From NCBI RefSeq assembly GCF_003201855.1, contig NZ_QJKI01000023.1, forward strand, positions 1 through 63,489: a stretch of 63,489 nucleotides of DNA, given 5' to 3'. Shown piece after piece: positions 7,002 to 16,362 of the stretch (within the stretch, counting starts at the first letter, position 1; every line of letters starts with the position of its first letter). Under the pieces are notes generated by a model that saw only the letters and a list, made by a program, of their open reading frames with translations, ran no database searches and was not told where the DNA came from. The stretch comes from Rivihabitans pingtungensis (GTDB taxonomy: Bacteria > Pseudomonadota > Gammaproteobacteria > Burkholderiales > Aquaspirillaceae). A program made the position numbers and the translations under genes.

Positions 7002-10000
7002 ATGACCGCCGCCACCCCGCCTGACGCCCCCGAATCGCCCCCCTCTTCTGCTGTGCCGCCTAAGCCGCGTCGTCGCTGGCCTTGGGCGCTGGCCGTGGTG
7101 TGCCTGTTGCCCTTGCTGCTGCTGGCCGCGCTGGGCAGCGAAGCCGGCTTGCGCGCGGCGCTGGCGGCGGCGCAGTCGCTCAGCGGCGGCGCCGTGCAGG
7201 TGGCGGCGCTGGACGGCAGCCTGGCCAGCGGCAACTTGCGCTTGCGCGGGGTGCTGGCGCGCACGGCCTTGAGCGAATATCAGCTGGATGAGTTGGCCCT
7301 GCGCTGGCGGCCAGCCGCGCTGTGGCGCGGTCGGCTGGACATTGACGCCCTGGAGCTGGGCGTGCTGCGCCTGCGCACCCTGGCCCCCGACCCCACCCCA
7401 CCCAGCTTGCCCGCCGACCTGCGCCTGCCTCTGGCGCTGCATATCGAGCGCCTGCGCCTGGCGCGGCTGGAGGTTGGCAGCGTGGCGCTGGGGCCGCTGC
7501 TGGCCAAGGTGGATAGCGATGGCGAGCAGCATCGGCTGTGGGTCAGCGAGGCGCGCACGCCGTGGGGCGAGGGCCATGGCGAATTCACCCTGGCCGGCGC
7601 GCAGCCGTTTGCGTTGTCCGGGGTATGGCGGCATGGCGGCCAGCTGGACGGCGCGCCAATCAATGGTGAAGCGCGCTTGAGTGGGGATTTGCGCGCCTTG
7701 CAGCTGGCGCTGGCCTTGGGCTATCAGCACAGCGCGCTGGGCGCGCGCGCCACCTTGGCGCCGTTTGCCGCCCAGCCCTTTGCCCGCCTGCGCCAGGCCG
7801 AAGCCACGCTGGTGCGGCTGAATCCGGCGCAATGGCTGCCCGGCGCGCCCGAGGCGGATATTTCCTTGAGCGTGGCCAGTGCGCCGGTGTCGGCTGCGCG
7901 TCAGCGCTTGCGGCTGCGCGCCGACAATGCCTTGGCCGGCGATTGGGCGGCCAAGCGCCTGCCTTGGCTGGATGGCGACGCCGAACTGGACATCAACGCC
8001 GACGCGCTGACGCTGCGCCAGCTGACCGTGCATGCGTTGGATGGCGAATTCACTGGCAGCGGCCATTGGCGGCCTGAGGCCTTCAGCATGGACGGCGTGT
8101 TGCGCGGCCTGCGCTTGCAGCGCTTGGCCCCGGCGCTGCCGGACTGGCCGGCCGATGGCGCGGTGCAGTTGCGCGGCCGGCCAGACGCGCCGCAATTCAG
8201 CGTGCAACTGAACGACCGCCAGCAGCGCGAGTTGCGCGCTGAGCTGGCGCTGGCCGGCATCGGGGCGGCGCGCAAGCTGCTATTGAACACCCTGCAATTG
8301 CGCGATGGCCCCGCCCGGCTGGACGGCGCTGGCGAGCTGGCCTTGGCCGGCGAGCGGGCGTTTCGGCTGCAGGCCACGCTGCGCCAGCTGAATCCGGCGC
8401 GCTGGTCGCCGCAGCTGGACGCCGGTCAGCTCAACGCCGCCTTGAGCGTGCAAGGCGCGGCGCAGCCCTTGCGCGTGCAGGGCGAACTGACGCTGGCCGA
8501 CAGCCAGTATCGCGGCCAGCCGGCGTCGGCGCGCTTGCGCGGCCAGTGGGACGGCCAGCGCGCGCATGGCCTGAGCCTGGACGCCCAACTGGGCGGCAAC
8601 CAGCTGCACGCCGACGGCGCGCTGGGCGGCGAGCGCGACAGCCTGCGCTTCACCCTGGCCGCGCCCCGGCTGGAACAGCTGGGCAGCGGCTTTGCCGGCG
8701 AGCTGCAAGGCCAGGGCCAGCTATTGGGCCAGGGCTGGCGGCTGCGCCTGAATGGCGAATTGCGCGCCCGCCGACTGCGCGCGCCCGGCGGCGTCAGTGT
8801 GGATAGCCTGCAACTGCAAGCCCGGCTGCCGGATGATTTCAATCTGCCCGGCGAAGCCACGCTGGAGGCGCGGCAACTGCGCGCCGCCGGCTGGCAAATC
8901 AGCAGCGCGCAGGCGCGCTACCAGGGCCAGCGCGCGCGCCACACGCTGAGCGCCAGCGCGCGCGGCGATGGCCCGCAGGGCGAATTTGATGTGCAAGCCG
9001 CGCTGGAAGGCGGCTGGCAAAACGGCCAGGGCTGGCAAGGCCGGGTGCTGAAACTGAGTAATCAAGGCCGTTTGCCGCTGGCGCTGGACGCGCCGGCCAG
9101 CGTGCAAGTGCAGGACGCCCAACGCTGGCGGCTGAGCGGCGCGCGCCTGCGCGCCTTGGGCGCGCGGCTGAATATCGAGCAGCTGGCGCGGCGTGGCGCG
9201 CTGTGGAGCAGCCAGGGCCAGCTCAGCGCGGTGTCGCCAAGCGAGTGGCTGAAAAAATTCAACCTGGCCAGCCCACTGGACGGCCCGCTGCTGCTGGGCG
9301 CCGACTGGCGCGTGCAAGACAGCCAGGGCCGGCTGACGCTGCGCCGCGAAGCCGGCGATGTCTGGCCGGCAGGCCAGAGCGCGCGGCCTTTGCGGCTGGA
9401 GCAGGCGCAACTGCAATTCACCGTCTCGCCGCAGCGCTGGCAGGCGCAGGCCCAACTGCGCAGCGCCCATCTGGGTCGGCTGGACGCCAATGGCGACTGG
9501 CGGCCGGCGGCCAATGGTTTGCCCAATGCGCAAAGCCCGCTGCGGCTGGCCGTCAATGCTGACGCGCCAGACCTGGCCGCCTGGGCCACCTGGCTGCCGC
9601 CGGGCATGCGCGTGGGCGGACGGTTGGCCGCCAATGTCAGCGTGGAGGGCAGCCTGGCGGCGCCGCGCTGGCGCGGCGCGCTCAAAGGCGAGGCGCTGGC
9701 GCTCAGCCGGCCGGCCGACGGCCTGGCGCTGGAAAACGGCCAACTGCGCGCCAGCTTGCAAGACGAGCTGGTCAAGCTAGATACTCTCAGCCTGCGCGAC
9801 CGCCAGGGCGGCGAGCTGAGCCTCAGCGGCCAGGCCAACTGGCGACGCCCGGGCAGCGCGCAGTTCACCCTGAATGTGCGCAAGCTGGCGGCGCTCAGCC
9901 ACCCCAGCCGCAGCCTGAGCGTCAGCGGCCAGGCGCAGTTGCGCCAGCAGGGCAGCGGCTTGTTATTGTCTGGCGGCTTTACCGTCGATCAGGGCCGCAT

Positions 10001-10844
10001 CACCCTGCCGGACAGCGATACCCCCAGCCTGGGCGACGATGTGGTGATTGTCGGCCGGCCGCGCGCCGAGCCAGACGCGCCGCTGGCCATCCCGGTGGCG
10101 GTGGCGCTGGATCTGGACCTGGGCGAGCAATTCCGTCTGAGCGGCAAGGGCCTGGACGTGAAACTGGCCGGCCGCCTGCGCCTGGCCGCCGACGCCGGCC
10201 AGGCCCCGCGCGCCACGGGCGCGGTGCGGGTGGTCAGCGGCCACTACGCCGCCTATGGCCAGCGGCTGGACATCAGCCGGGGCGTGCTGACCTTTGTCCG
10301 CCGCCTGGACGACCCCGGCCTGGACGTGCTGGCGGTGCGCAAGGGCCTGAGCGTGGAGCCAGGGGTAGAAATCTCCGGCACCGCCCAGGCGCCGCGCGTG
10401 CAATTGGTGTCCACGCCCGAGCTGCCCGATAGCGAAAAACTTTCCTGGCTGGTGCTGGGGCGCAGCGCCACCGCCTTGCGCGGCGGCGAAACCGATTTGC
10501 TGTTTTCGGCTGCCAGCACGCTGTTGGGCAGCTCCGGCGCGCTGGGCATCCAGCAACAGTTGGCTGCGCGCCTGGGGCTGGACGAGCTGAGCGTGGGCGC
10601 CGCCAGCAACCGGCCAACCGTGCAAAGCAGCAAAACCGTGGCCAGCCGCAATCCACTGGACAATCAAGTGGTGACCCTGGGCAAGCGCCTGGCCAGTGGC
10701 CTGTATCTGGGCTATGAGCAAAGCCTGACCGGCGTGGGCCAGGCGGTGAAGCTGACTTGGGAATGGTCGCGGCAGTGGTCGATGGTGCTGCGCGCTGGCG
10801 AGCAAAGCGCGCTGGATGTGGTGTATGGGCGCGGATTTGACTGA
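7002..10844 (+). CDS. tamB: Translocation and assembly module subunit TamB
   Basis: About 1,280 residues: a Pro-rich cytosolic start, one membrane segment at about 26-45, a very long repetitive periplasmic part of amphipathic beta-strands, and the conserved C-terminal TamB/DUF490 domain ending in strand-like YEQSLTGVGQAVKLTWEWSRQWSMVLRAGEQ and a terminal FD. This AsmA-like/RBG-type protein spans the periplasm and takes part in outer-membrane protein insertion and lipid transport, normally with TamA. The ATG at 7002 was chosen because upstream in-frame sequence overlaps hairpins. tamA is not next to it here; the preceding gene is unrelated. Composition is extreme (Leu, Arg, Gln, Ala), as is common in this family. 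Confidence 0.9.
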   Translation: MTAATPPDAPESPPSSAVPPKPRRRWPWALAVVCLLPLLLLAALGSEAGLRAALAAAQSLSGGAVQVAALDGSLASGNLRLRGVLARTALSEYQLDELALRWRPAALWRGRLDIDALELGVLRLRTLAPDPTPPSLPADLRLPLALHIERLRLARLEVGSVALGPLLAKVDSDGEQHRLWVSEARTPWGEGHGEFTLAGAQPFALSGVWRHGGQLDGAPINGEARLSGDLRALQLALALGYQHSALGARATLAPFAAQPFARLRQAEATLVRLNPAQWLPGAPEADISLSVASAPVSAARQRLRLRADNALAGDWAAKRLPWLDGDAELDINADALTLRQLTVHALDGEFTGSGHWRPEAFSMDGVLRGLRLQRLAPALPDWPADGAVQLRGRPDAPQFSVQLNDRQQRELRAELALAGIGAARKLLLNTLQLRDGPARLDGAGELALAGERAFRLQATLRQLNPARWSPQLDAGQLNAALSVQGAAQPLRVQGELTLADSQYRGQPASARLRGQWDGQRAHGLSLDAQLGGNQLHADGALGGERDSLRFTLAAPRLEQLGSGFAGELQGQGQLLGQGWRLRLNGELRARRLRAPGGVSVDSLQLQARLPDDFNLPGEATLEARQLRAAGWQISSAQARYQGQRARHTLSASARGDGPQGEFDVQAALEGGWQNGQGWQGRVLKLSNQGRLPLALDAPASVQVQDAQRWRLSGARLRALGARLNIEQLARRGALWSSQGQLSAVSPSEWLKKFNLASPLDGPLLLGADWRVQDSQGRLTLRREAGDVWPAGQSARPLRLEQAQLQFTVSPQRWQAQAQLRSAHLGRLDANGDWRPAANGLPNAQSPLRLAVNADAPDLAAWATWLPPGMRVGGRLAANVSVEGSLAAPRWRGALKGEALALSRPADGLALENGQLRASLQDELVKLDTLSLRDRQGGELSLSGQANWRRPGSAQFTLNVRKLAALSHPSRSLSVSGQAQLRQQGSGLLLSGGFTVDQGRITLPDSDTPSLGDDVVIVGRPRAEPDAPLAIPVAVALDLDLGEQFRLSGKGLDVKLAGRLRLAADAGQAPRATGAVRVVSGHYAAYGQRLDISRGVLTFVRRLDDPGLDVLAVRKGLSVEPGVEISGTAQAPRVQLVSTPELPDSEKLSWLVLGRSATALRGGETDLLFSAASTLLGSSGALGIQQQLAARLGLDELSVGAASNRPTVQSSKTVASRNPLDNQVVTLGKRLASGLYLGYEQSLTGVGQAVKLTWEWSRQWSMVLRAGEQSALDVVYGRGFD

Positions 10845-11320
10845 ACAGCGCTGATTCGGTGCGCCGCTGGCCGTGCTTGAGGCCGCACCTCAGTCAAAGC
10901 CGCTACGCGGCATGGGCTTGCATGGTGCTGCCAAGTGCGTGGCGATCGTGCTGTGTGATATGGGTTAGCGCCGGATTTGCCTGGGGCGGACATCTGGAAA
11001 AACCTGCCCATCGCCAAGGCGGCTGCGCTACCATCCACAGTAAGAGCTGCTCACAATCCCCTGGCGTTGTTGCACGACCTTGCCGTGTCTGCCTGGCCGG
11101 GCGTGTTGGGCTGAGTTTTGTGAGTGGCCTAAGCATTGCCTGTCAGGCCGTGCGCCAAGTTTCGTTCATCTCGTCCTTCGGGCGGGCGTGTGTCGCCAGT
11201 CAGTCTGTGGCGACCTGTCTTGTGATGAGTGAGCTGTGCAGAGCCGACCAAGATCGGCCAGGCGTGTGGCGGGGTGGAGTGGCCCACTGGCAGGCTTCTG
11301 ATGATGACCGGGAGACTATC
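10845..11320. other. Intergenic region with a repeat copy
   Basis: 476 bases with no convincing gene; open frames here lack a ribosome site and known sequence. It contains the shortened dispersed repeat at 11041-11132. Confidence 0.5.
11041..11132 (+). repeat. Dispersed palindromic repeat, internally deleted copy
   Basis: Starts TAAGAGCTGCTCACAA and ends TTTTGTGAGTGGCCTAA, with CTGGCGTTGTTGCACGACCTTGCCGT inside as in the full copies. The central loop and part of the right arm are missing (about 92 rather than 114 bp). Confidence 0.75.
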
Positions 11321-11617
11321 ATGCGCGTGCTGCTCGCCATCCTGTTGCCGTGTACCGCGTTTTTCCGTCTGCGCCGCACTGGGGCAGGCGTATTCAGCCT
11401 GTTGTTGCAACTGAGTGTGGTGGGTTGGCTGCCCGCCGCGTTCTGGGCGGTATATGTGCTGGGGCGAGCCAGCGCCAGCCATGGCCACGCCCGTCACCAT
11501 GGCCACCATGCCACGCCGCATCCGCCGGTGGCGCGTCCCACACCGCCGGCTCCGCCGTCCATGCCCAGCCCGGCCGGGCGTGGCGCCGTCAGCGCCAAAA
11601 TGCCGCGCCGCCGCTAG
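11321..11617 (+). CDS. Pmp3/YqaE-like small membrane protein with His-rich tail
   Basis: A 98-residue protein. Residues 1-49 contain two hydrophobic segments and fit the Pmp3/YqaE (UPF0057) pattern: short helix, basic FFRLRRTG loop, second helix with GWLPAAFWAVYVL. After this comes a 50-residue hydrophilic tail with seven histidines between 54 and 67 and then Pro/Ala-rich sequence. The family is usually only about 50-60 residues, so the tail is an addition that could bind metal (inference). GGGAG precedes ATG 11321. Confidence 0.65.
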   Translation: MRVLLAILLPCTAFFRLRRTGAGVFSLLLQLSVVGWLPAAFWAVYVLGRASASHGHARHHGHHATPHPPVARPTPPAPPSMPSPAGRGAVSAKMPRRR

Positions 11618-11673
11618 CCACGCCTTGCAAAGAGCCACTTGCCACGTCCAGGCAGATTTTGTCTGCGGCGCTT

Positions 11674-11765
11674 AACGTCGCTCACAAAACCCCCTGGCGT
11701 TGTGGTGTGCTTCCCGTACCGTCTGTGATTATCTGCTTGGTCAGAGCGGTTTTGTGAGTTTTGTC
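11674..11765 (+). repeat. Dispersed palindromic repeat, degenerate copy
   Basis: Left end CGTCGCTCACAAAACCCCCTGGCGTTG and right end GGTTTTGTGAGTT match the family; the middle is diverged. It lies directly after the stop of the OsmC-like gene (read on the other strand). Confidence 0.7.
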
Positions 11766-11773
11766 AGCAATTT

Positions 11774-12283
11774 TTAACCCGGCAGGCGTACCCAGGCCAG
11801 TTCTGGTGGCTGTTTCAACGATTGATAAATCACGCAGTAGCGCTCGGACAGCCGCAGCAGGGTGGCCAGTTTCTCGTCGCTGGCGTCGGTATCCAGTTCA
11901 AATGTCAGGCGGATGGCGGCAAAGCCCACTGGGGCTTCCTTGCTGACCCCCAGTGTGCCGCGAAAATCCAGTTCACCCTCGGCGCGTACCCGGCCGCCAC
12001 GCAACGCAATGCCCATGGCCGTGGCCACGGCCTGCAAGGTGACGCCAGCGCAGGCAATCAGCGCTTCCAGCAACATTTCGCCCGAGCAGGCGTCTTCACC
12101 GCTGCCGCCTGCGGCCGGATGCAAGCCAGCCCGCAGGGTGGTGTGCGGCGTGCGGATGGTGACGGTCTGCTCGCCTGGGGCCAGCTCGCCGCTGGCGGAC
12201 AGGGTCAGGCAGGCGCAGGCGGGGTCTTGCTGATAAGCGGTTTTCAGTGGCGCCTGGCGGGCTTTCAGTTCATCTGCATTCAT
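11774..12283 (-). CDS. OsmC-family protein
   Basis: A 169-residue protein with the OsmC/Ohr fold. Both family cysteines are present: one in GEDACSGEMLLEALIACAG and one in SERYCVIYQSL, so thiol-based reduction of organic peroxides is plausible, though many family members have unknown substrates. ATG 12283 follows GGAG; the longer frame upstream has no ribosome site. The gene is bracketed by two copies of the dispersed repeat in opposite orientation (11674-11765 and 12460-12573). Confidence 0.85.
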   Translation of the reverse strand: MNADELKARQAPLKTAYQQDPACACLTLSASGELAPGEQTVTIRTPHTTLRAGLHPAAGGSGEDACSGEMLLEALIACAGVTLQAVATAMGIALRGGRVRAEGELDFRGTLGVSKEAPVGFAAIRLTFELDTDASDEKLATLLRLSERYCVIYQSLKQPPELAWVRLPG

Positions 12284-12459
12284 GGTGAGGCTCCTCGTGA
12301 CGTCCGTCGGGATGCGGACTGAACCAGCATGGCAGCATGTGTCAGGGCTATCGTCCATGCCACCTTGGTGCTGGGACGGCCTGCCATGGTCTAAACGTTG
12401 TAAAAAAACAACATTTTGCCCTGGGGTAGTGCAATACAGCGCACTTGTCATGCCTACTC

Positions 12460-12573
12460 AGAGCCGCTAACAAAACTCAGCGAAGCGCGCCTGGCTAGGC
12501 GCGCGGCCGCCGACAGTACAAGGAGTACGGCAAGGCCGTGCAACGACGCCAGGAGGGTTTTGTTAGCGGCTCT
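12460..12573 (-). repeat. Dispersed palindromic repeat, intact copy
   Basis: Perfect 16-bp terminal inverted repeats (AGAGCCGCTAACAAAA and complement) around a 114-bp element whose inner arms also pair. Same orientation as the copy at 1339-1455 and opposite to the rest. Confidence 0.9.
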
Positions 12574-12578
12574 AAAAT

Positions 12579-12613
12579 GCCACAGCCCCGGTGGCGATCA
12601 CCGGGGCTGTGGC
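12579..12613 (-). terminator. Terminator of the SPOR-domain gene
   Basis: A 14-bp perfect stem (GCCACAGCCCCGGT and complement, 7-base loop) is followed on the minus strand by ATTTTAG. It starts 20 bases past the stop at 12634. Confidence 0.8.
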
Positions 12614-12633
12614 AGACGTGCGGGGTAGTTGGT

Positions 12634-13602
12634 TTATTTGCTCAGCGGAACCAGCAAGGGGGTAAAGCCCAGCGTCTTGAGCTTGGTCGAGGCTTCGTCA
12701 GCTTCGGCGCGGGTCTTGAACGGCCCCAGATGCACACGGGTTTCGGTGTGAGCTTCCACGCCGGCTTCTTTCAGCTTGGCCACCATTTTTTCGGCATTCG
12801 CCGTGTTGGTGAACAAGCCCAGTTGCACGCGATAGCCGGCCGAGCTGCCATCCGGCAGGGCGGTTTCTGGCTTGAACGCCTTTGGCCGCTCGGGTTCAGC
12901 CGGTTTGGCTTCTGCCTTGGCGGGTGCTGGCGCCGGAGCGGGTTCGGGCTTGGTTGGTTTGGCCGGCTCAGGGCGTGGCTCGGGCTTTTCTGCCGGCTTG
13001 GGCTCGGGCTTGGCCGGTGGCGCAGGCTTGTCGGCCGGTTTTTCTGCCGGTTTTTCTGGCTTGGCCGGGGGCTGGGCCGGTTTGGCTGCCGGGGCCGGCG
13101 GTGGCGGCGGTGCAGTCGGCTTGGGTGGCGGCGGCGCAGGTGCAGCATGAGGGGCCGGTGCTGGCGCCGGCTCAGGTTTGGGTGGGGCCGGCGGCGGTGG
13201 CGGCGGGCTGCTGATCTTGTCGGCTTCTTCCGGGCTTACCGCGTCTGGCGCCACCGGGCTGGGCGGCGGGGCTTCGGCTGGCGGCGGCGGTGGCGCATCC
13301 TTGATCTTGCCACTGGCCACGGTGGGGCTGACTTCCGGGGCGGGAGCTGCCGCACCAGACTTGGGCTTGTTGAAGTGATTGAATGCCGGCACGGCTGCCA
13401 GGGCAGCCGCAATGCCGATGCCGGCAATAATCAGCCGCTTGCGATTGGGATTGGCCGGTTTGGCGGTGCTGCCTGCCGGCGGCTTGCCACCCGCCGGCGG
13501 CGCGCCAGCAGGTTTGGAAGAAGCGGGTTTACCCTTGCCGCCGGCGGGGCTGGCGGCGCTGGTTTTGGGAGCGTTGCTGTCCGGTTTGGTCGTGTCGTTC
13601 AT
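12634..13602 (-). CDS. SPOR-domain membrane protein (FtsN/DedD-like)
   Basis: A 322-residue protein: basic, Pro/Ala/Lys-rich cytosolic tail, a single membrane segment at about 56-72, a long Pro/Ala/Lys-rich periplasmic linker (80-250), and a C-terminal SPOR domain (about 255-320, GYRVQLGLFTNTANAEKMV...). SPOR domains bind denuded septal peptidoglycan, so a role in cell division or wall remodelling is likely. The linker is a low-complexity PKPE-type spacer. It is divergent from ndk, sharing a 153-bp control region. Confidence 0.85.
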   Translation of the reverse strand: MNDTTKPDSNAPKTSAASPAGGKGKPASSKPAGAPPAGGKPPAGSTAKPANPNRKRLIIAGIGIAAALAAVPAFNHFNKPKSGAAAPAPEVSPTVASGKIKDAPPPPPAEAPPPSPVAPDAVSPEEADKISSPPPPPPAPPKPEPAPAPAPHAAPAPPPPKPTAPPPPPAPAAKPAQPPAKPEKPAEKPADKPAPPAKPEPKPAEKPEPRPEPAKPTKPEPAPAPAPAKAEAKPAEPERPKAFKPETALPDGSSAGYRVQLGLFTNTANAEKMVAKLKEAGVEAHTETRVHLGPFKTRAEADEASTKLKTLGFTPLLVPLSK

Positions 13603-13641
13603 GTCGTCATCGCGGCCGAGAGCGGCAAAAAGCGCAAAAGC

Positions 13642-13650
13642 TGTTAGAAT
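13642..13650 (+). promoter_or_regulatory. Extended -10 promoter upstream of ndk
   Basis: TG-T-TAGAAT is an extended -10; the -35 is poor, as expected of that class. It sits about 105 bp before the ndk start. A GGTTAC-N4-GTAACC dyad lies downstream at 13712-13727 in the leader. Confidence 0.45.
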
Positions 13651-13755
13651 GCAGGGTTCTTCGCAACTGACTGGGCCACAAGCCCAAATCTGATGCGGCT
13701 AAAATCGAACAGGTTACTAGTGTAACCATTTGTCTTTTCACCTGGAGAAGTTTTT

Positions 13756-14181
13756 ATGGCAATCGAACGTACGCTGTCCATCGTCAAGCCCGATGCAGTC
13801 GCCAAAAATGTCATCGGCCAAATCTACAGCCGCTTTGAAGCTGCTGGCCTGAAAGTGGTTGCCGCCAAGATGAAGCACCTGTCCCGCGCCGAAGCCGAAG
13901 GCTTTTACGCTGTGCACAAAGAGCGCCCGTTCTTCAACGATCTGGTCAGCTTCATGATCTCTGGCCCGGTGATGGTGCAAGTGCTGGAAGGCGAAGGCGC
14001 TGTGCTGAAAAACCGTGAGCTGATGGGCGCCACCGACCCGAAAAAGGCCGACGCCGGCACCATCCGCGCTGACTTTGCCGAATCCATCGACGCCAACGCC
14101 GTGCACGGTTCGGACAGCCTGGAAAACGCCGCGATCGAAATCGCCTACTTCTTCCCGGCTTCGGAAGTGTACGCCCGCTGA
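13756..14181 (+). CDS. ndk: Nucleoside diphosphate kinase
   Basis: A 141-residue protein of normal family length. It transfers phosphate from ATP to NDPs through a phospho-histidine; the catalytic His117 lies in NAVHGSDS, and the KPDAV nucleotide-binding segment is at residues 11-15. GGAG precedes the ATG. It heads a long plus-strand block (rlmN to purA), an arrangement found in many betaproteobacteria; a GCGGGCC/GGCCCGC hairpin separates it from rlmN. Confidence 0.98.
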   Translation: MAIERTLSIVKPDAVAKNVIGQIYSRFEAAGLKVVAAKMKHLSRAEAEGFYAVHKERPFFNDLVSFMISGPVMVQVLEGEGAVLKNRELMGATDPKKADAGTIRADFAESIDANAVHGSDSLENAAIEIAYFFPASEVYAR

Positions 14182-14192
14182 TTTCCGCCCCT

Positions 14193-14214
14193 GCGGGCCG
14201 CGTGTGTGGCCCGC
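14193..14214 (+). terminator. Short GC-rich hairpin between ndk and rlmN
   Basis: GCGGGCC-N8-GGCCCGC starts 11 bases after the ndk stop with no T-tract. It is probably an RNA 3'-end stabiliser rather than a true terminator. Confidence 0.4.
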
Positions 14215-14230
14215 AACCTGACGCCCCGCC

Positions 14231-15319
14231 ATGAAAACCAATCTGCTCGATTTTACCCTGCCGCAACTCACCGACCATTTCGCCGCCATGGGCGAGAAGC
14301 CGTTTCGCGCCACGCAAGTGATGCGCTGGATGCACCAGATGGGCACGGATGATTTTTCTGCCATGACTGATCTGGCCAAGACCTTGCGCGCCAAGCTGGA
14401 AGCCTGCGCCGAAGTGCGCGTGCCGCAGCTGATGACCGGGCAGGCCTCCACCGACGGCACGCGCAAGTGGCTGCTGGATGTGGGGACGGGCAATGGCGTG
14501 GAAACCGTGTTCATCCCCGAAGATGACCGGGGCACGCTGTGCGTGTCCAGCCAGGTGGGCTGCGCGCTGGAATGCACGTTTTGCTCCACCGGCCGTCAGG
14601 GCTTCAACCGTAATCTGTCCACCGCCGAGATCATTGGTCAGCTGTGGTGGGCGAACAAATCCATGGGCGTCACCCCGAAAAACGAGCGGGTGATTTCCAA
14701 TGTGGTGATGATGGGCATGGGCGAGCCGCTGGCCAACTACGACAATGTGGTGGCGGCCATGCAGATCATGCTGGACGACCACGGCTACGGCCTGAGCCGC
14801 CGCCGCGTGACCTTGTCCACCTCCGGCCTGGTGCCGGCGCTGGACCGGCTGCGCGAAGATTGCCCGGTGGCGCTGGCGGTCAGCCTGCACGCGCCCAACG
14901 ACGCGCTGCGCGACCAGATCGTGCCGATCAACAAAAAATACCCGTTGCGAGAACTGCTGGCCGCCTGCGAACGCTATTTGCAGCGCGCGCCGCGCGATTT
15001 CGTGACGTTCGAATATGTGATGCTTGACGGCGTGAACGACACGCCCGAACATGCACGGCAATTGCTTGCACTGGTGAAGGCCGTGCCGTGCAAGTTCAAC
15101 CTGATCCCGTTCAATCCCTTCCCGAATTCCGGCTATGCCCGCTCCAGCGCCGGGGCCATTCGCACATTCCGGGAAATCCTGCAGGAAGCGGGTTATGTGG
15201 TGACGGTGCGCAAGACGCGCGGCGACGACATCGACGCCGCCTGTGGCCAACTGGCCGGCAAGGTGGAGGACAAAACCCGCCGCGCCGTGCGCTGGCTGTC
15301 GGATGCCGCGCCGGAGTGA
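14231..15319 (+). CDS. rlmN: Dual-specificity 23S rRNA/tRNA adenine-C2 methyltransferase
   Basis: A 362-residue radical-SAM enzyme that methylates A2503 of 23S rRNA and A37 of some tRNAs. The [4Fe-4S] motif CALECTFC is near residue 114, the GMGEPL SAM motif near 162, and the resolving cysteines are expected near 115-120 and in the C-terminal AACGQLAG segment. Spacing to ndk is 49 bases. Length and motif order are normal. Confidence 0.97.
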   Translation: MKTNLLDFTLPQLTDHFAAMGEKPFRATQVMRWMHQMGTDDFSAMTDLAKTLRAKLEACAEVRVPQLMTGQASTDGTRKWLLDVGTGNGVETVFIPEDDRGTLCVSSQVGCALECTFCSTGRQGFNRNLSTAEIIGQLWWANKSMGVTPKNERVISNVVMMGMGEPLANYDNVVAAMQIMLDDHGYGLSRRRVTLSTSGLVPALDRLREDCPVALAVSLHAPNDALRDQIVPINKKYPLRELLAACERYLQRAPRDFVTFEYVMLDGVNDTPEHARQLLALVKAVPCKFNLIPFNPFPNSGYARSSAGAIRTFREILQEAGYVVTVRKTRGDDIDAACGQLAGKVEDKTRRAVRWLSDAAPE

Positions 15320-15393
15320 ACCTTGTCCCGCGCTGGCGGGTCTGCGCCAACAGCTGTATTTTATTGAACCCTTTTGCAAGCGGACTGTACTGA

Positions 15394-16335
15394 ATGAGCG
15401 ATATCCCCACGCCCGGCGCTGAATCGGCTACACACACAGCTTCTCCTGGCATGCTGCTGTCCAATGAGCGAGTCAAGCGCGGCTTGTCCTTGCAAGAGGT
15501 CGCCGACCGGCTCAAGCTGTCCCGCAAGCAACTGGAAGCCATCGAAAACGACGAATACGACAAGCTGCCCGGCCCGGCGTTTGCGCGTGGTTTTGTGCGC
15601 AATTACGCCAAGCTGCTGGGCCTGGATGTGGCCTTGCTGAATGCCTCGCTGGATGCCCATCTGCCGATGCCGCCGCTCAATCCGCCAGCGGCAGACGCCG
15701 CCCCGGCTGCGGCTGCGCAGGCGGCGTCCAGCCGCTCGCCAGCTGTCAATCCCACCCTGATCAAGGGCGCACTGGCTCTGCTGGTGCTGCTGCTGGCGGC
15801 AGGCGTGGGCTATCGCCTGCTCACCCAGGGCGCCAGCGCACCGGCCACGCCGCCACTGGCCGCGCCTGCTGTGGACAGCGCCTTGCCGCAGGCCGCGCTG
15901 AATCCTGAGCCGGCCAGCTCTGCCGCTCCGGTCAGCGCCGCTCCGTCGGTTGACAGCAAGCCTGCCGAACTCAAACCCGAGCCAGCCAAGCCCGAAGCGC
16001 TTGCCGTGGCGCCGGTGAAGCCGGCCGAGGTCAAGCCCGCAGAGGCCAAACCGACCAGCACCGACACCAGCACGGCGCAAGCCGCCGTCAGCGACACTGG
16101 CGCGGGTGAACTGGTGCTGAACGCCCGCGAGAAAGCTTGGGTGTCCGTGATCGACGCCAAGGGCAAAAAATTGCTGTACGGCCAGATCAGCGGCGAAAAA
16201 CGCCTGGGCGGCGGCGCGCCGCCGTACAAGCTGATCATCGGCAATGCTCCGCAAGTGGAGCTCAATTACAAGGGCCAGGCGGTGCCGCTGGCCGACAAGA
16301 CCAAGGGCAGCACCGCCAAGCTGGAACTGCAATGA
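15394..16335 (+). CDS. rodZ: Cytoskeletal protein RodZ
   Basis: A 313-residue protein: an N-terminal Xre-like helix-turn-helix (about 22-85, LSLQEVADRLKLSRKQLEAIENDEYDKLPG), one membrane helix (about 128-146), an Ala/Pro/Lys-rich linker, and a C-terminal DUF4115 beta domain (about 235-313). RodZ couples MreB to the wall-elongation machinery. Many related species have a PilW/PilF-type gene between rlmN and rodZ; here only 74 bases separate them. Confidence 0.9.
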   Translation: MSDIPTPGAESATHTASPGMLLSNERVKRGLSLQEVADRLKLSRKQLEAIENDEYDKLPGPAFARGFVRNYAKLLGLDVALLNASLDAHLPMPPLNPPAADAAPAAAAQAASSRSPAVNPTLIKGALALLVLLLAAGVGYRLLTQGASAPATPPLAAPAVDSALPQAALNPEPASSAAPVSAAPSVDSKPAELKPEPAKPEALAVAPVKPAEVKPAEAKPTSTDTSTAQAAVSDTGAGELVLNAREKAWVSVIDAKGKKLLYGQISGEKRLGGGAPPYKLIIGNAPQVELNYKGQAVPLADKTKGSTAKLELQ

Positions 16336-16362
16336 CCCCGGATGGCGTGAACCGATAAAATC

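Larger units (their letters stand above)
12284..12633. other. Intergenic region with repeat and terminator
   Basis: No gene. It holds the OsmC upstream region, an intact dispersed repeat (12460-12573) and the terminator of the SPOR-domain gene (12579-12613). Confidence 0.6.
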
